NCBI GenBank assembly: GCA_027037155.1
Contig: JALWBK010000120.1
Coordinates: 1-6,584 of the forward strand
Length of the DNA stretch: 6,584 bases
Direction of reading: 5' to 3'
DNA from: a bacterium
Lineage (GTDB): Bacteria > Thermosulfidibacterota > Thermosulfidibacteria > Thermosulfidibacterales > Thermosulfidibacteraceae
Below the pieces are notes generated by a model, which was given only the letters and a program-made list of their open reading frames with translations, was not told the DNA's origin and searched no databases. Positions 1 through 6,410 of this stretch are shown one piece after another (within the stretch, counting starts at the first letter, position 1; each line of letters opens with the position of its first letter). The position numbers and the translations under genes are program-made.

Positions 1-1
1 C

Positions 2-307
2 CTCAACAAGTGGTGGAAGTTTGAAAGGTTTGTACTGGATGCGAACTTGGTGATTACCGACATAGTAAGGGATTACACCTACTATCCCGAGAGTGAGAAT
101 CAGTGGCGCCACTTCTACGAGTCCTATGAGATGATGAAGCACTTTGATCTGCCGTTGCCCGATGTGGACTGGTACAGGTCCTCTTTCGTGAGGTTTGAGG
201 CAGTGGATGATATAAAGGTCCCAGAGGTTAAAAGACCAAAGGATCTTAACGAGCTTTACTTTGACGAGGAGTCCTGGGCTACACCAGAGCCTAAGGAGGA
301 TAGATAA
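2..307 (+). CDS. 3' end of an unrecognised protein gene (partial)
   Basis: I do not recognise this protein. The reading frame is open from the left edge of the window (first whole codon at base 2) to a TAA stop at 305-307, giving the last 101 residues of a longer protein. A TTG codon at 47 could be read as a start, but the frame is open before it and I see no ribosome binding site there, so a truncated gene is more likely. The visible part is soluble-looking, strongly acidic toward its end and rich in aromatic residues, with a Trp-Trp pair near the beginning and a Tyr/Trp/His/Phe-rich stretch in the middle (about bases 80-180). The last 30 or so residues are Pro-, Glu- and Asp-rich and look like a flexible tail. 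There are no cysteines, membrane segments or nucleotide-binding motifs. It converges on the por operon and ends in the shared terminator. That it is a real gene is likely; its function is unknown. Confidence 0.75.
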   Translation, partial: LNKWWKFERFVLDANLVITDIVRDYTYYPESENQWRHFYESYEMMKHFDLPLPDVDWYRSSFVRFEAVDDIKVPEVKRPKDLNELYFDEESWATPEPKEDR

Positions 308-341
308 AAGGGCAGCCAAATATCGGCTGCCCTTTCTTTTT
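307..341. terminator. Bidirectional intrinsic terminator between convergent genes
   Basis: An 11-base perfect inverted repeat (307-317 with 325-335, AAAGGGCAGCC paired to GGCTGCCCTTT) encloses a 7-base loop at 318-324. On the plus strand it is followed by CTTTTT (336-341), a classic Rho-independent terminator for the partial gene, whose TAA stop supplies the first stem base. On the minus strand the hairpin begins 4 bases past the porB stop codon, and its T-tract is TTT from the stem followed by TATC, which is weaker. The hairpin therefore probably ends both transcripts. The plus-strand T-tract overlaps the porB stop codon (340-342). Confidence 0.85.
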
Positions 342-1332
342 AAGAGGGTATAGTTACCTTGACGTCTTTTAGGTATTCCTCGCTGTTGGTGAGAGCCTCA
401 AGGTGCTTCAGCCAGTTCCAGTGGGCGGTGACCTGCTCTTGTATCTCCTGGATGATTTCAGGCTTCAGATGCCTGAACCTTCTCTGGGTCTTTAGATACT
501 CCTCAACGGGCTTCAGCCCCTTGGGAGGCTCATAGGATATGCGCCATACCTTGCCCTCATAGACCTCGTACAGCGGGAAGATACCTGTTTCTACAGCAAG
601 CCTTCCTATTTCAATGGCCTTGCTGGGAGGATTGCCCCATCCCGTGGGGCAGACGGAGAACATGTGAATGTACGATGCTCCAAGACTGAGAGCCTTTCTC
701 ACCTTGTCCATTAGATCCAGAGGATAGCTGGGGCAGGCAGTGGCAACGTATGGCACCTCGTGGGCTGCAGCTATGGCGGCCACATTCTTCTTCCAGTAGC
801 CCTGTCCAAACTTCACCTTACCAGCAGGGGTAGTGGTGGTATGGGCTCCGTAGGGGGTTGCCGATGAGCCCTGTACGCCGGTGTTCATGTAGGCCTCGTT
901 GTCGTAGCAAACGTAAAGCACGTTGTGGCGCCTTGCCAGCATTCCGGAGAGGGCCTGAAGTCCAATATCTGCCGTTCCACCATCTCCTGCCAGTGCTATG
1001 ATATTGATCTTCTTGTTGGGATCTATCCTTCCTTTGCGCTGTAACACCTTGATGGCGGCCTCTATACCGGATGCCACCGCTGCAGCATTTTCAAAGGCAA
1101 CGTGGATCCAGGGCACCGCCCATGAGGTATAGGGAAACGGCGAGGAGATGATCTCCATACAGCCTGTAGCACTTACCACGATAGTATTCTTACCAGCCGC
1201 TTTTAAAATATACCTTATACCAAGGGCGGGAGCGCAACCCTGGCACGCCCTGTGGCCTCTTGTGAAGTACTCCTCTTTGGGAGCGTTTTTGTAAACAAGC
1301 GCCTTTACAAATTTGCTCATATCCCTCTTCAT
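340..1332 (-). CDS. porB: Pyruvate:ferredoxin oxidoreductase, beta subunit (TPP-binding)
   Basis: This 330-residue protein is the beta subunit of pyruvate:ferredoxin oxidoreductase. It holds the thiamine pyrophosphate that attacks pyruvate, and the iron-sulfur cluster nearest to it. Visible signatures are the N-terminal Cys30-x-x-Cys33, the third cysteine Cys58 in an ATGCME motif and a fourth at Cys228, which together match the four ligands of the proximal 4Fe-4S cluster in this family. The TPP/Mg motif starts with GDGG at 116-119 and ends with DNEAYMNTG at 144-152. The length matches Thermotoga-type PorB (about 325 residues), and the similarity as I recall it runs along the whole chain. The ATG at 1332 overlaps the porA stop in an ATGA arrangement, so translation is probably coupled. 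A second ATG four codons on (1320) also has a purine-rich AGAGGG just before it, so the exact start is not settled. It is the last gene of the operon. Confidence 0.95.
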   Translation of the reverse strand: MKRDMSKFVKALVYKNAPKEEYFTRGHRACQGCAPALGIRYILKAAGKNTIVVSATGCMEIISSPFPYTSWAVPWIHVAFENAAAVASGIEAAIKVLQRKGRIDPNKKINIIALAGDGGTADIGLQALSGMLARRHNVLYVCYDNEAYMNTGVQGSSATPYGAHTTTTPAGKVKFGQGYWKKNVAAIAAAHEVPYVATACPSYPLDLMDKVRKALSLGASYIHMFSVCPTGWGNPPSKAIEIGRLAVETGIFPLYEVYEGKVWRISYEPPKGLKPVEEYLKTQRRFRHLKPEIIQEIQEQVTAHWNWLKHLEALTNSEEYLKDVKVTIPS

Positions 1333-2510
1333 TCCCTCAACCCCACTATAACGACTTTGTCTGGTTCTTTATCTTCCCTAAGGCATTCTTCTCCAAGCTC
1401 AAACATCCTGACATACTCGTCAAACTTGATATCCCTTCCACCAAGGCCTGCTGTACAGCCTACCACCATGGGTCTGTCCTTCTCATGGTACAGGGCACTT
1501 CTCACCTCGCTCATGACTATACCTAACTGCCCTCCGAAGGAGATAGCCCTATCTAAAACCACTGCACACTTTACGCTGGTTCCACAAAGCACCTTTTTGA
1601 GATCTTCAAAGGGGAAGGGTCTCCACAGGCGAATCTCCACCACTCCCCACTTCTTTCCTCTCTTGCGCATCTCGTCAACCACCACCTGGGCAGCCTCAGT
1701 GACCGATCCTTGGGTGATGAGGACGATCTCCGCATCCTCTGCCTTATAGGTTTCAACGGCTTGGTACCTTCTGCCGAATCTCTCTTCAAACTCCTTCCAC
1801 ACGGCGTCTATGTACTTTCTGGAGTTTCTTATAGCCTCTTCCTGCTGCTTCTTCACCTCTGTGTAGATCTCGGGAAGTCCAACGGGTCCCATGGTGACGG
1901 GATTATCCGGATCAAGCTTAAACTTGGGTTCGTACGGAGGGATGAAGTCCTTTACCTCATCCTTGTCAAACATCCAGATAGGCTCAATGACGTGGGTGAG
2001 CAGGAATCCGTCAAAGTTGATCATAACAGGCAGAAGCACATCAGGATGCTCACCTATCTTGAAGGCCATGAAGGTGAGATCGTACGCTTCCTGGCCGTTG
2101 TTGGCGAATATGGAGATCCAACCTGTGTCCCTCTCGTTCATGACGTCTGAGTGATCGTTCCAAATGTTGATGGGAGCCGAAAGAGCCCTGTTGGCAAGAG
2201 CCATCACTACAGGAGCCCTCATGCTGCTGGTGATGTAAACAATTTCGTTCATGAGAGCCAGCCCCTGAGAACTTGTGGAGGTGAAGGCCCTTGCTCCAGT
2301 AAGGGATGCTCCAAGGGCTGCACTCATGGCGGTGTGCTCTGACTCTACGGTTATGAATTCCGCATTCAACTCCCCATCGGCCACTAACTCGGCTAAGTGT
2401 TCTACTATGTGGGTCTGTGGTGTGATGGGGTATGCGGACACCACTTCCACTTCTGCCAAAGCAGCGGCTTCCGCTATGGCAATGGCAACCTCTACTCCTA
2501 CCCTCTTCAT
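1329..2510 (-). CDS. porA: Pyruvate:ferredoxin oxidoreductase, alpha subunit
   Basis: This 393-residue protein is the alpha subunit, which with PorB forms the active site that decarboxylates pyruvate to acetyl-CoA. Diagnostic motifs are YPITPQT at 27-33, typical of pyruvate-specific enzymes, VESEHTAM at 55-62, carrying the glutamate region that contacts TPP, the substrate-side segment around NDHSDVMNERD (118-128), and LWRPFP at 295-300. The C-terminus ends GLRE, as I recall for the Thermotoga subunit. The frame can be extended upstream to base 2555, adding 15 residues. I chose the ATG at 2510 because it has an AGAGG ribosome binding site 7 bases upstream, starts 2 bases after the porD stop, and begins with the family's usual N-terminus. 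The motif set favours pyruvate over branched-chain or 2-oxoglutarate substrates. That substrate call is strong inference from sequence rather than proof. Confidence 0.95.
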   Translation of the reverse strand: MKRVGVEVAIAIAEAAALAEVEVVSAYPITPQTHIVEHLAELVADGELNAEFITVESEHTAMSAALGASLTGARAFTSTSSQGLALMNEIVYITSSMRAPVVMALANRALSAPINIWNDHSDVMNERDTGWISIFANNGQEAYDLTFMAFKIGEHPDVLLPVMINFDGFLLTHVIEPIWMFDKDEVKDFIPPYEPKFKLDPDNPVTMGPVGLPEIYTEVKKQQEEAIRNSRKYIDAVWKEFEERFGRRYQAVETYKAEDAEIVLITQGSVTEAAQVVVDEMRKRGKKWGVVEIRLWRPFPFEDLKKVLCGTSVKCAVVLDRAISFGGQLGIVMSEVRSALYHEKDRPMVVGCTAGLGGRDIKFDEYVRMFELGEECLREDKEPDKVVIVGLRE

Positions 2511-2512
2511 AG

Positions 2513-2797
2513 CTATACCTCTTCCTCTACCATTGTTATACACTGTCTCGGGCATTCATTGGCACATATACCACAGCCTTTGCAGTAGTCCCTGTTTACT
2601 TCAAAGTTTCCATCTTCCCTTACCTCAAAGGCATAATCGGGACAGAAGGACCAGCACACTCCACATTTGATACACTTTTCATAGTCAATGACGGGGTAGT
2701 GTGTCTTCCAGTCACCGGTTTTGTACTCAACACTGTTTCCCGGCTCAGAGATTATAAGGGCTATGTTTATCTCCTTCCACGTTGGCAACCTACCCAT
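2513..2797 (-). CDS. porD: Pyruvate:ferredoxin oxidoreductase, delta subunit (2x[4Fe-4S] ferredoxin)
   Basis: This 94-residue ferredoxin-like subunit relays electrons from the proximal cluster in PorB to external ferredoxin. Two complete CxxCxxCxxxCP motifs are visible: Cys42, 45, 48 and 52, then Cys72, 75, 78 and 82. In bacterial-type two-cluster ferredoxins the fourth cysteine of each motif ligates the other cluster. Both motifs are intact, so two 4Fe-4S clusters are expected. The first 40 or so residues are the extension typical of PorD subunits, which wraps onto the complex rather than binding metal. The ATG at 2797 overlaps the end of porG by 8 bases and is preceded by a good GAGGAGG site 9 bases upstream, itself inside the porG coding region. 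The TAG stop is followed after 2 bases by porA. The order G-D-A-B is the standard one for four-subunit POR. Confidence 0.95.
   Translation of the reverse strand: MGRLPTWKEINIALIISEPGNSVEYKTGDWKTHYPVIDYEKCIKCGVCWSFCPDYAFEVREDGNFEVNRDYCKGCGICANECPRQCITMVEEEV
2518..2527 (-). promoter_or_regulatory. Ribosome binding site of porA (decides the start)
   Basis: On the minus strand GAGGAAGAGG ends 7 bases before the ATG at 2510 and lies within the last codons of porD. It supports the 393-residue form of PorA over an upstream-extended form starting at 2555. Confidence 0.7.
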
Positions 2798-3341
2798 CTA
2801 CTACCGCCTCCTCAAAAGCTCTTCTAAAAGCTTTAATCTCTTTGTCTTTAATCTTGGGGAATCTCTCTGCTATCTCTTTCTCAACGTCTTCTATCTTTGC
2901 GAGGTCATTCCTCACCTTGAGCAGCGCCCCTAACATGACAACGTTGGTGATGGGTACTCCTAACTCCTCCAGGGCAATGTCTGTGGCATTCACTACACAA
3001 AGTTTTCCCTGCCAGCCCACCTTTTCCCTTGCCTCTTTGATGTCCCAGCGACTGTTGAGAACAAGGATTCCGTTTTCCTTAAGCCCTTCCAACACAGGGA
3101 TGGTACGCAAAAGTGTTGGATCAAGCACCACCACTATGTCTGGCTCGTAGATACCAATCCTTACTTTGATGGGCTCATCAGAGATACGGGTGAAGGCTTG
3201 GACAGGGGCGCCTCTTCTCTCTGCTCCAAAGGAGGGAAAAGCCTGAGCGTATTTGCCTTCAGCAATGGCGGCCTTGGCAAGGAGTTCGGCGGATGTCACC
3301 GCTCCCTGACCACCTCTTCCGTGAAACCTAATCTCAACCAT
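2790..3341 (-). CDS. porG: Pyruvate:ferredoxin oxidoreductase, gamma subunit
   Basis: This 183-residue protein is the gamma subunit. In one-chain PFORs the equivalent domain contributes to CoA binding and complex assembly. It begins with the family signature HGRGGQGAVTSAELLA (7-22) and contains FPSFGAERRGAPVQAF (35-50), both strongly conserved in PorG/VorG/KorC-type subunits. The frame extends upstream to a GTG at 3350. I prefer the ATG at 3341 because the AGAGGTGG ribosome binding site (3347-3354) overlaps that GTG and sits correctly for the ATG, and because the protein then starts with the usual M-V-E-I-R-F-H-G. It is the first gene of the operon, downstream of the divergent intergenic region, so regulation of the whole operon should be set there. 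Gamma subunits alone do not separate pyruvate from other 2-oxoacid substrates; the call rests on PorA. Confidence 0.95.
   Translation of the reverse strand: MVEIRFHGRGGQGAVTSAELLAKAAIAEGKYAQAFPSFGAERRGAPVQAFTRISDEPIKVRIGIYEPDIVVVLDPTLLRTIPVLEGLKENGILVLNSRWDIKEAREKVGWQGKLCVVNATDIALEELGVPITNVVMLGALLKVRNDLAKIEDVEKEIAERFPKIKDKEIKAFRRAFEEAVVDG
2807..2813 (-). promoter_or_regulatory. Ribosome binding site of porD
   Basis: On the minus strand GAGGAGG lies 9 bases before the porD ATG (2797). It is a near-perfect Shine-Dalgarno sequence placed inside the last codons of porG, so the two genes can be translated in a coupled manner. Confidence 0.75.
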
Positions 3342-3346
3342 GCACA

Positions 3347-3354
3347 CCACCTCT
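3347..3354 (-). promoter_or_regulatory. Ribosome binding site of porG (decides the start)
   Basis: On the minus strand AGAGGTGG precedes the ATG at 3341, with 8 bases between the AGAGG core and the start codon. The alternative in-frame GTG at 3350 lies inside this site, which argues against it as the start. Confidence 0.7.
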
Positions 3355-3387
3355 GATCTTTAGATTAATGAAAAATTCTCAAGGGCT

Positions 3388-3416
3388 AAACTACACCATT
3401 CTATGAATACAATCAA
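3388..3416 (-). promoter_or_regulatory. Candidate promoter of the por operon
   Basis: Minus-strand TTGATT (3416-3411) is separated by 17 bases from TAGTTT (3393-3388). The -35 matches the sigma-70 consensus at four positions and the -10 at only three, so this is a weak candidate chosen mainly by spacing and location about 50 bases ahead of porG. A promoter must lie somewhere in 3342-3540, because the neighbouring gene is transcribed away from por. Confidence 0.3.
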
Positions 3417-3432
3417 TGATGGACAGCGCTTT

Positions 3433-3442
3433 TTTTGCAAAA
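3433..3442. promoter_or_regulatory. Short perfect palindrome in the divergent intergenic region
   Basis: TTTTGCAAAA is a 10-base perfect palindrome near the middle of the 199-base gap between porG and the mlaD-like gene, upstream of both candidate promoters. It could be a regulator site or only a chance feature of an AT-rich stretch. I saw no second copy and cannot assign a regulator. The rest of the gap shows no hairpin or riboswitch-like structure. Confidence 0.2.
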
Positions 3443-3479
3443 CGTAGTTATGCTGTATTTTATAGTGGGGGCTTTGAGC

Positions 3480-3508
3480 TTGATTTTCTTTTGTTAGTGT
3501 AGGATATT
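3480..3508 (+). promoter_or_regulatory. Candidate promoter of the mlaD-radA-carD cluster
   Basis: TTGATT (3480-3485) and GATATT (3503-3508) are separated by 17 bases, each matching the sigma-70 consensus at four of six positions. Transcription would start near 3515, leaving a leader of about 25 bases that contains the ribosome binding site. A TATAGT at 3461-3466 is a better -10 on its own but has no -35 partner. Confidence 0.4.
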
Positions 3509-3529
3509 AGCACAAACTGGATTGTGTCT

Positions 3530-3534
3530 GGAGG
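3530..3534 (+). promoter_or_regulatory. Ribosome binding site of the mlaD-like gene
   Basis: GGAGG lies 6 bases before the ATG at 3541, an optimal spacing that fixes the start of the MCE protein. Confidence 0.8.
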
Positions 3535-3540
3535 CCGTTT

Positions 3541-5076
3541 ATGGGGGATCTTCGCCCTGAGATAAAGGTTGGGCTTTTTGTCTTTGCAGGTATCTTGATC
3601 TTGACCTACCTGACCCTCACCTTTGGCAACATCCACATAGGAAAGGAGAGAGGCTACAGGATTACCGTTTACTTTGATAGTGTGTCGGGACTGGAGAAGA
3701 AGGCGCTGGTTAAGATTGCCGGTGTGGATGTGGGATGGGTGGAGGATATAAAGCTGAAGGGCACCAAGGCAGAGGTGGTGCTCTGGATAAGGGAGGGGGT
3801 TAAGATCCCCAAGGATGCCACGGCTGTTATAAGGACCATGGGTCTTATGGGTGAAAAATACATAGAGATCGTTGGAGGAACGGGAGCTAAAGGCTACGTG
3901 GCTGCCGGCGGGACTTTAGGTGAGGGGGTCTCTCCTGCTGATGTGGATTATTTGGTGGCTCAGCTTTCCGATGTGGCAAAGGACTTGAAGGCGGTAACGA
4001 GGAGTTTGAGAAACAGCATAGGAACCGAGGAGGGTGAAAGGGACATAAGAGAAACCCTTGCGAACTTGAGGGAGCTCACCTCCAACCTTGCAAAGATGGC
4101 TGCCAACAATCGCTACAAGATAGATGCCATAATTGAAAATACGGAAAAGCTTACCAGGGCCCTGAATCAGCTTATCCAGGAGAATAGGAAAAGCATAGGC
4201 GTAACCGTTGCCAACCTTGAGAGGTTTTCAGAGAAGCTTCCCGCCATAGCCGAAAACTTGGAGAAGATATCTTCCACCCTTGCCGATGTGAACACCAGAA
4301 AGAACCTCCAGGAGACCATAGCGGAACTGAGGAAGGCCTCTGCCAACATAAGCACGATTACCTCGGATATAGCCCAAGGCAAGGGCACCATAGGAAAGCT
4401 TGTTAAAGAGGATAAGGTGTATCAGGATCTTAAAGAGACGTTGGATACCCTGAAAGAGGGGGCGGACAGGGTCAAAAGAACCAAGCTGACCCTTGAGTTT
4501 AAGGGAGACTATATGTTTAGGGATTTAGACGATAAGTACTCTTACTCCAGCGAACCCAGCAACTCTTACGGCTACTTTACCGTTAGAATCCAGCCGAGGG
4601 AAGATAGATTCTACGTTTTGGGTATCACTTCTGATCCCCGAGGGGACTATGACGAGGAGAATAAGTATTACTATGTGGATGGCAAAAGGCATAAGATCAG
4701 AAAGGTAAAATACGAGAGGGATGTGAAGTTTACCCTGCAGTACGGAATCGGTCTGTTCCCCGATCTTGATGTGAGGGTGGGGCTCAAGGATTCCACTGCC
4801 GGTGTTGGCTTTGACTACAAGTTCTTCCAGGATGACACCTTGGTAGCTTCCTTTGATGTGTGGGACTTTTCTGGAGAGTACAGCGATCACGGGGAGCCCA
4901 GGGCCAGGGTGGGGCTGCAGTATAAGATATGGAAGCCCTTCTTTGTGGAAGTGGGATGGGATGACATTTTCAACTCCAAGTTCTCCTCGTTCTTTGTGGG
5001 TGCTGGTATGAGGGTTACCGACGAGGATCTGAAGTACCTCCTGTTTGGCGGAGGGGGTGTGCCGGTTAAGAAGTAA
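3541..5076 (+). CDS. MlaD-like MCE-domain protein with C-terminal beta-barrel-like region
   Basis: This 511-residue protein belongs to the MCE/MlaD family of periplasmic lipid-binding proteins, which work with MlaE/MlaF-type ABC transporters in moving lipids between inner and outer membranes. Residues 10-28 form one hydrophobic segment, an uncleaved inner-membrane anchor. The MCE domain spans about 38-112 and shows [14 protein letters not shown] (57-70) and [13 protein letters not shown] (101-113). Residues 134-314 are mostly helical, with Arg-centred repeats and a GKGTIGKLV motif (280-288) common in MlaD homologues. From about 315 the sequence changes to alternating hydrophobic/polar strands with aromatic residues and Asp/Tyr-rich turns, roughly 10-12 strands, resembling an outer-membrane beta-barrel. 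E. coli MlaD is much shorter (about 183 residues) and lacks this region. No mlaE or mlaF is visible. The MCE assignment is firm; the barrel is my inference. The TAA stop overlaps the radA start. Confidence 0.9.
   Translation: MGDLRPEIKVGLFVFAGILILTYLTLTFGNIHIGKERGYRITVYFDSVSGLEKKALVKIAGVDVGWVEDIKLKGTKAEVVLWIREGVKIPKDATAVIRTMGLMGEKYIEIVGGTGAKGYVAAGGTLGEGVSPADVDYLVAQLSDVAKDLKAVTRSLRNSIGTEEGERDIRETLANLRELTSNLAKMAANNRYKIDAIIENTEKLTRALNQLIQENRKSIGVTVANLERFSEKLPAIAENLEKISSTLADVNTRKNLQETIAELRKASANISTITSDIAQGKGTIGKLVKEDKVYQDLKETLDTLKEGADRVKRTKLTLEFKGDYMFRDLDDKYSYSSEPSNSYGYFTVRIQPREDRFYVLGITSDPRGDYDEENKYYYVDGKRHKIRKVKYERDVKFTLQYGIGLFPDLDVRVGLKDSTAGVGFDYKFFQDDTLVASFDVWDFSGEYSDHGEPRARVGLQYKIWKPFFVEVGWDDIFNSKFSSFFVGAGMRVTDEDLKYLLFGGGGVPVKK
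4033..4389 (+). repeat. Irregular helical repeat within the MCE protein
   Basis: Four related segments start near residues 165, 189, 214 and 251 of the MCE protein. Each begins with an Arg at its third position (Arg167, 191, 216 and 253), followed three residues on by Ile or Leu in the last three units (Ile169 is two residues after Arg167 in the first) and then by an amphipathic helix. The first and last units are most alike, both reading E-T-(L/I)-A-x-L-R. Arginine spacings are 24, 25 and 37 residues. The repeat is visible only at protein level and is diverged, so ancient duplication or convergent helix packing are both possible. Confidence 0.45.
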
Positions 5077-6410
5077 TGGCAAAGAGAGAAGGCTATGTTT
5101 GTAGCTCTTGTGGGTATGAGTCTGCCAAATGGCTGGGTAGATGTCCCTCCTGTGGGCAGTGGGGAAGTTTCAAGGAGAAGGTTCCTTCCACTTCAGCGCC
5201 ATCTTTAAAGAAAGCCACTCCTATTAGGCTTGAGGATGTTGATTTAGTAAGTGTGCCAAGGATACGCGTGAGCTCCTCTCAGCTTTCCGCCCTCTTTGGA
5301 GGAGGACTTGCCAAGGCATCTGTTATGCTTCTTGCTGGGGAGCCTGGGGTGGGCAAGTCAACCTTCTTGCTGCAGCTTCCCGCTTTTTTGGATGAGCCAG
5401 TTAAGGTGCTGTATGCCAGTGGTGAAGAGACGGAGTTTCAGGTGGCAGATAGAGCCCGCCGTCTTGGAGTGGAGGGGGTGTGGTTTGTGGCAACGAGGGA
5501 CTTAGAAGAGGTGCTTCAGACTGCGGAAGGTTTGGGGATAGAGCTTCTTATACTGGATTCGGTTCAGACCTTTTGGGTCTCTAAGGAGCTTGGGGTGGTG
5601 GGTGGAGTGGCTCAGGTGAAGGCCGTGTGCGAAAGAGTGGTGGAGTGGGCTAAGGATAAGGGCGTTACCGTAGTGATGGTGGGCCATGTTACCAAAACTG
5701 GTGTCGTGGCTGGTCCTAAGTTTTTGGAGCACATGGTGGATGTGGTGGTTTACATGGAGGGTGATAGACGCTCGCCTTTGAGGCTGATCCGCTGTGTCAA
5801 AAACAGATTCGGGCCCACAGACAACGTGGTGCTGTTTGAGATGGGTGCCACAGGACTCACCGAGGTGGAGAATCCTTCCTCCTTTTTCGTTCAGGAGGAG
5901 GTATTGGGAAAGTCTGGAACGGTACTTTCTGTGATGGTGGAAGGGTTGAGGGCCTTTGTGATGGAGGTGCAGGCTCTTGTGGCTCCTGCGGTGCATCCTG
6001 CTGCGGCCAGAAGGATAGCTTCCATGTACGATGTCAAGAGGCTGTACTTTCTGCTCGCCGTTCTTGAGAAGCATTTGGAGGTTCATCTTTCCGGTGTGGA
6101 TGTCTATCTCAATGTGCCGGGAGGCATCTTTGTGAAAGACACTGGCATGGATCTTGCGGTGGCATTGGCCATCTACTCAAGTTTTGTCAACAAAAAGGTG
6201 GATGAAAGGGTGGTTGCCGTAGGGGAGGTGGGGCTTGCCGGGGAGGTGAGGTGGGTGAGGGATATGGACTTGAGATTAAAGGAGGCAAAAAGCTTTGGTG
6301 CTAAAAGGGTTTTGATTCCCAAGGCGTTTAAGGGTAAAATAGCTAAGATAGAAGGGTTAGAGGTGTTGCCAGTAGGTAGCGTAGAAGAGGCGGTGGAGGT
6401 GTTGTTTTAA
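5076..6410 (+). CDS. radA: DNA repair protein RadA (Sms)
   Basis: RadA is a RecA-like ATPase that helps process recombination intermediates, acting as a branch-migration helicase in bacteria. At 444 residues it has the family's usual length and domain order. A C4 zinc ribbon lies at Cys9, Cys12, Cys23 and Cys26. The ATPase core has Walker A GEPGVGKST (88-96), where GDPGIGKST is common, Walker B LLILDSVQT (157-165) and the RadA-specific KNRFG motif (242-246). The C-terminal Lon-protease-like domain (about 270-444) carries GEVGLAGEVR (383-392) and is not expected to be a protease in this family. The ATG at 5076 shares one base with the upstream TAA stop. No strong ribosome binding site sits at normal distance (GGAGG at 5050-5054 is about 20 bases away), so re-initiation after the MCE gene is likely. 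Its TAA stop overlaps the next gene in the same way. Confidence 0.97.
   Translation: MAKREGYVCSSCGYESAKWLGRCPSCGQWGSFKEKVPSTSAPSLKKATPIRLEDVDLVSVPRIRVSSSQLSALFGGGLAKASVMLLAGEPGVGKSTFLLQLPAFLDEPVKVLYASGEETEFQVADRARRLGVEGVWFVATRDLEEVLQTAEGLGIELLILDSVQTFWVSKELGVVGGVAQVKAVCERVVEWAKDKGVTVVMVGHVTKTGVVAGPKFLEHMVDVVVYMEGDRRSPLRLIRCVKNRFGPTDNVVLFEMGATGLTEVENPSSFFVQEEVLGKSGTVLSVMVEGLRAFVMEVQALVAPAVHPAAARRIASMYDVKRLYFLLAVLEKHLEVHLSGVDVYLNVPGGIFVKDTGMDLAVALAIYSSFVNKKVDERVVAVGEVGLAGEVRWVRDMDLRLKEAKSFGAKRVLIPKAFKGKIAKIEGLEVLPVGSVEEAVEVLF
6395..6399 (+). promoter_or_regulatory. Ribosome binding site of carD
   Basis: GGAGG lies 10 bases before the ATG at 6410, inside the last codons of radA. Unlike radA itself, this gene has its own Shine-Dalgarno sequence in addition to the overlapping stop codon. 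Confidence 0.6.

Noticed and set aside
47..49. TTG at 47 as the start of an 86-residue gene
   Set aside because: The same frame stays open to the window edge and no Shine-Dalgarno sequence precedes the TTG, so the gene most likely begins outside the window.
2511..2555. Upstream extension of PorA by 15 residues
   Set aside because: The extra residues overlap porD, do not resemble the family N-terminus, and the ribosome binding site fits the ATG at 2510.
1252..2670. Several plus-strand open frames (1252-1749, 1710-2150, 1891-2154, 2151-2342, 2275-2670) opposite porA, porB and porD
   Set aside because: They lie antisense to strongly recognised genes, overlap one another in different frames, and encode low-complexity Ser/Thr/Leu-rich sequence with no motif. 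They are shadows of codon bias.
2721..3150. Plus-strand open frames 2721-2933 and 2782-3150 opposite porG and porD
   Set aside because: They are antisense to conserved genes and have no recognisable domain or ribosome binding site worth noting.
3398..3408. ATTC-TAT-GAAT inverted repeat inside the candidate por promoter
   Set aside because: Only 4 bases per arm, expected by chance in AT-rich DNA.
4525..5082. 185-residue minus-strand open frame opposite the MCE gene
   Set aside because: It is fully antisense to a confident gene and rich in His, Pro and Leu. It shows no domain and no matching operon context.
5502..6086. 194-residue minus-strand open frame opposite radA
   Set aside because: It is His-rich and of biased composition, the typical antisense shadow of a gene rich in GTG/ATG codons. 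The plus-strand radA is unmistakable.
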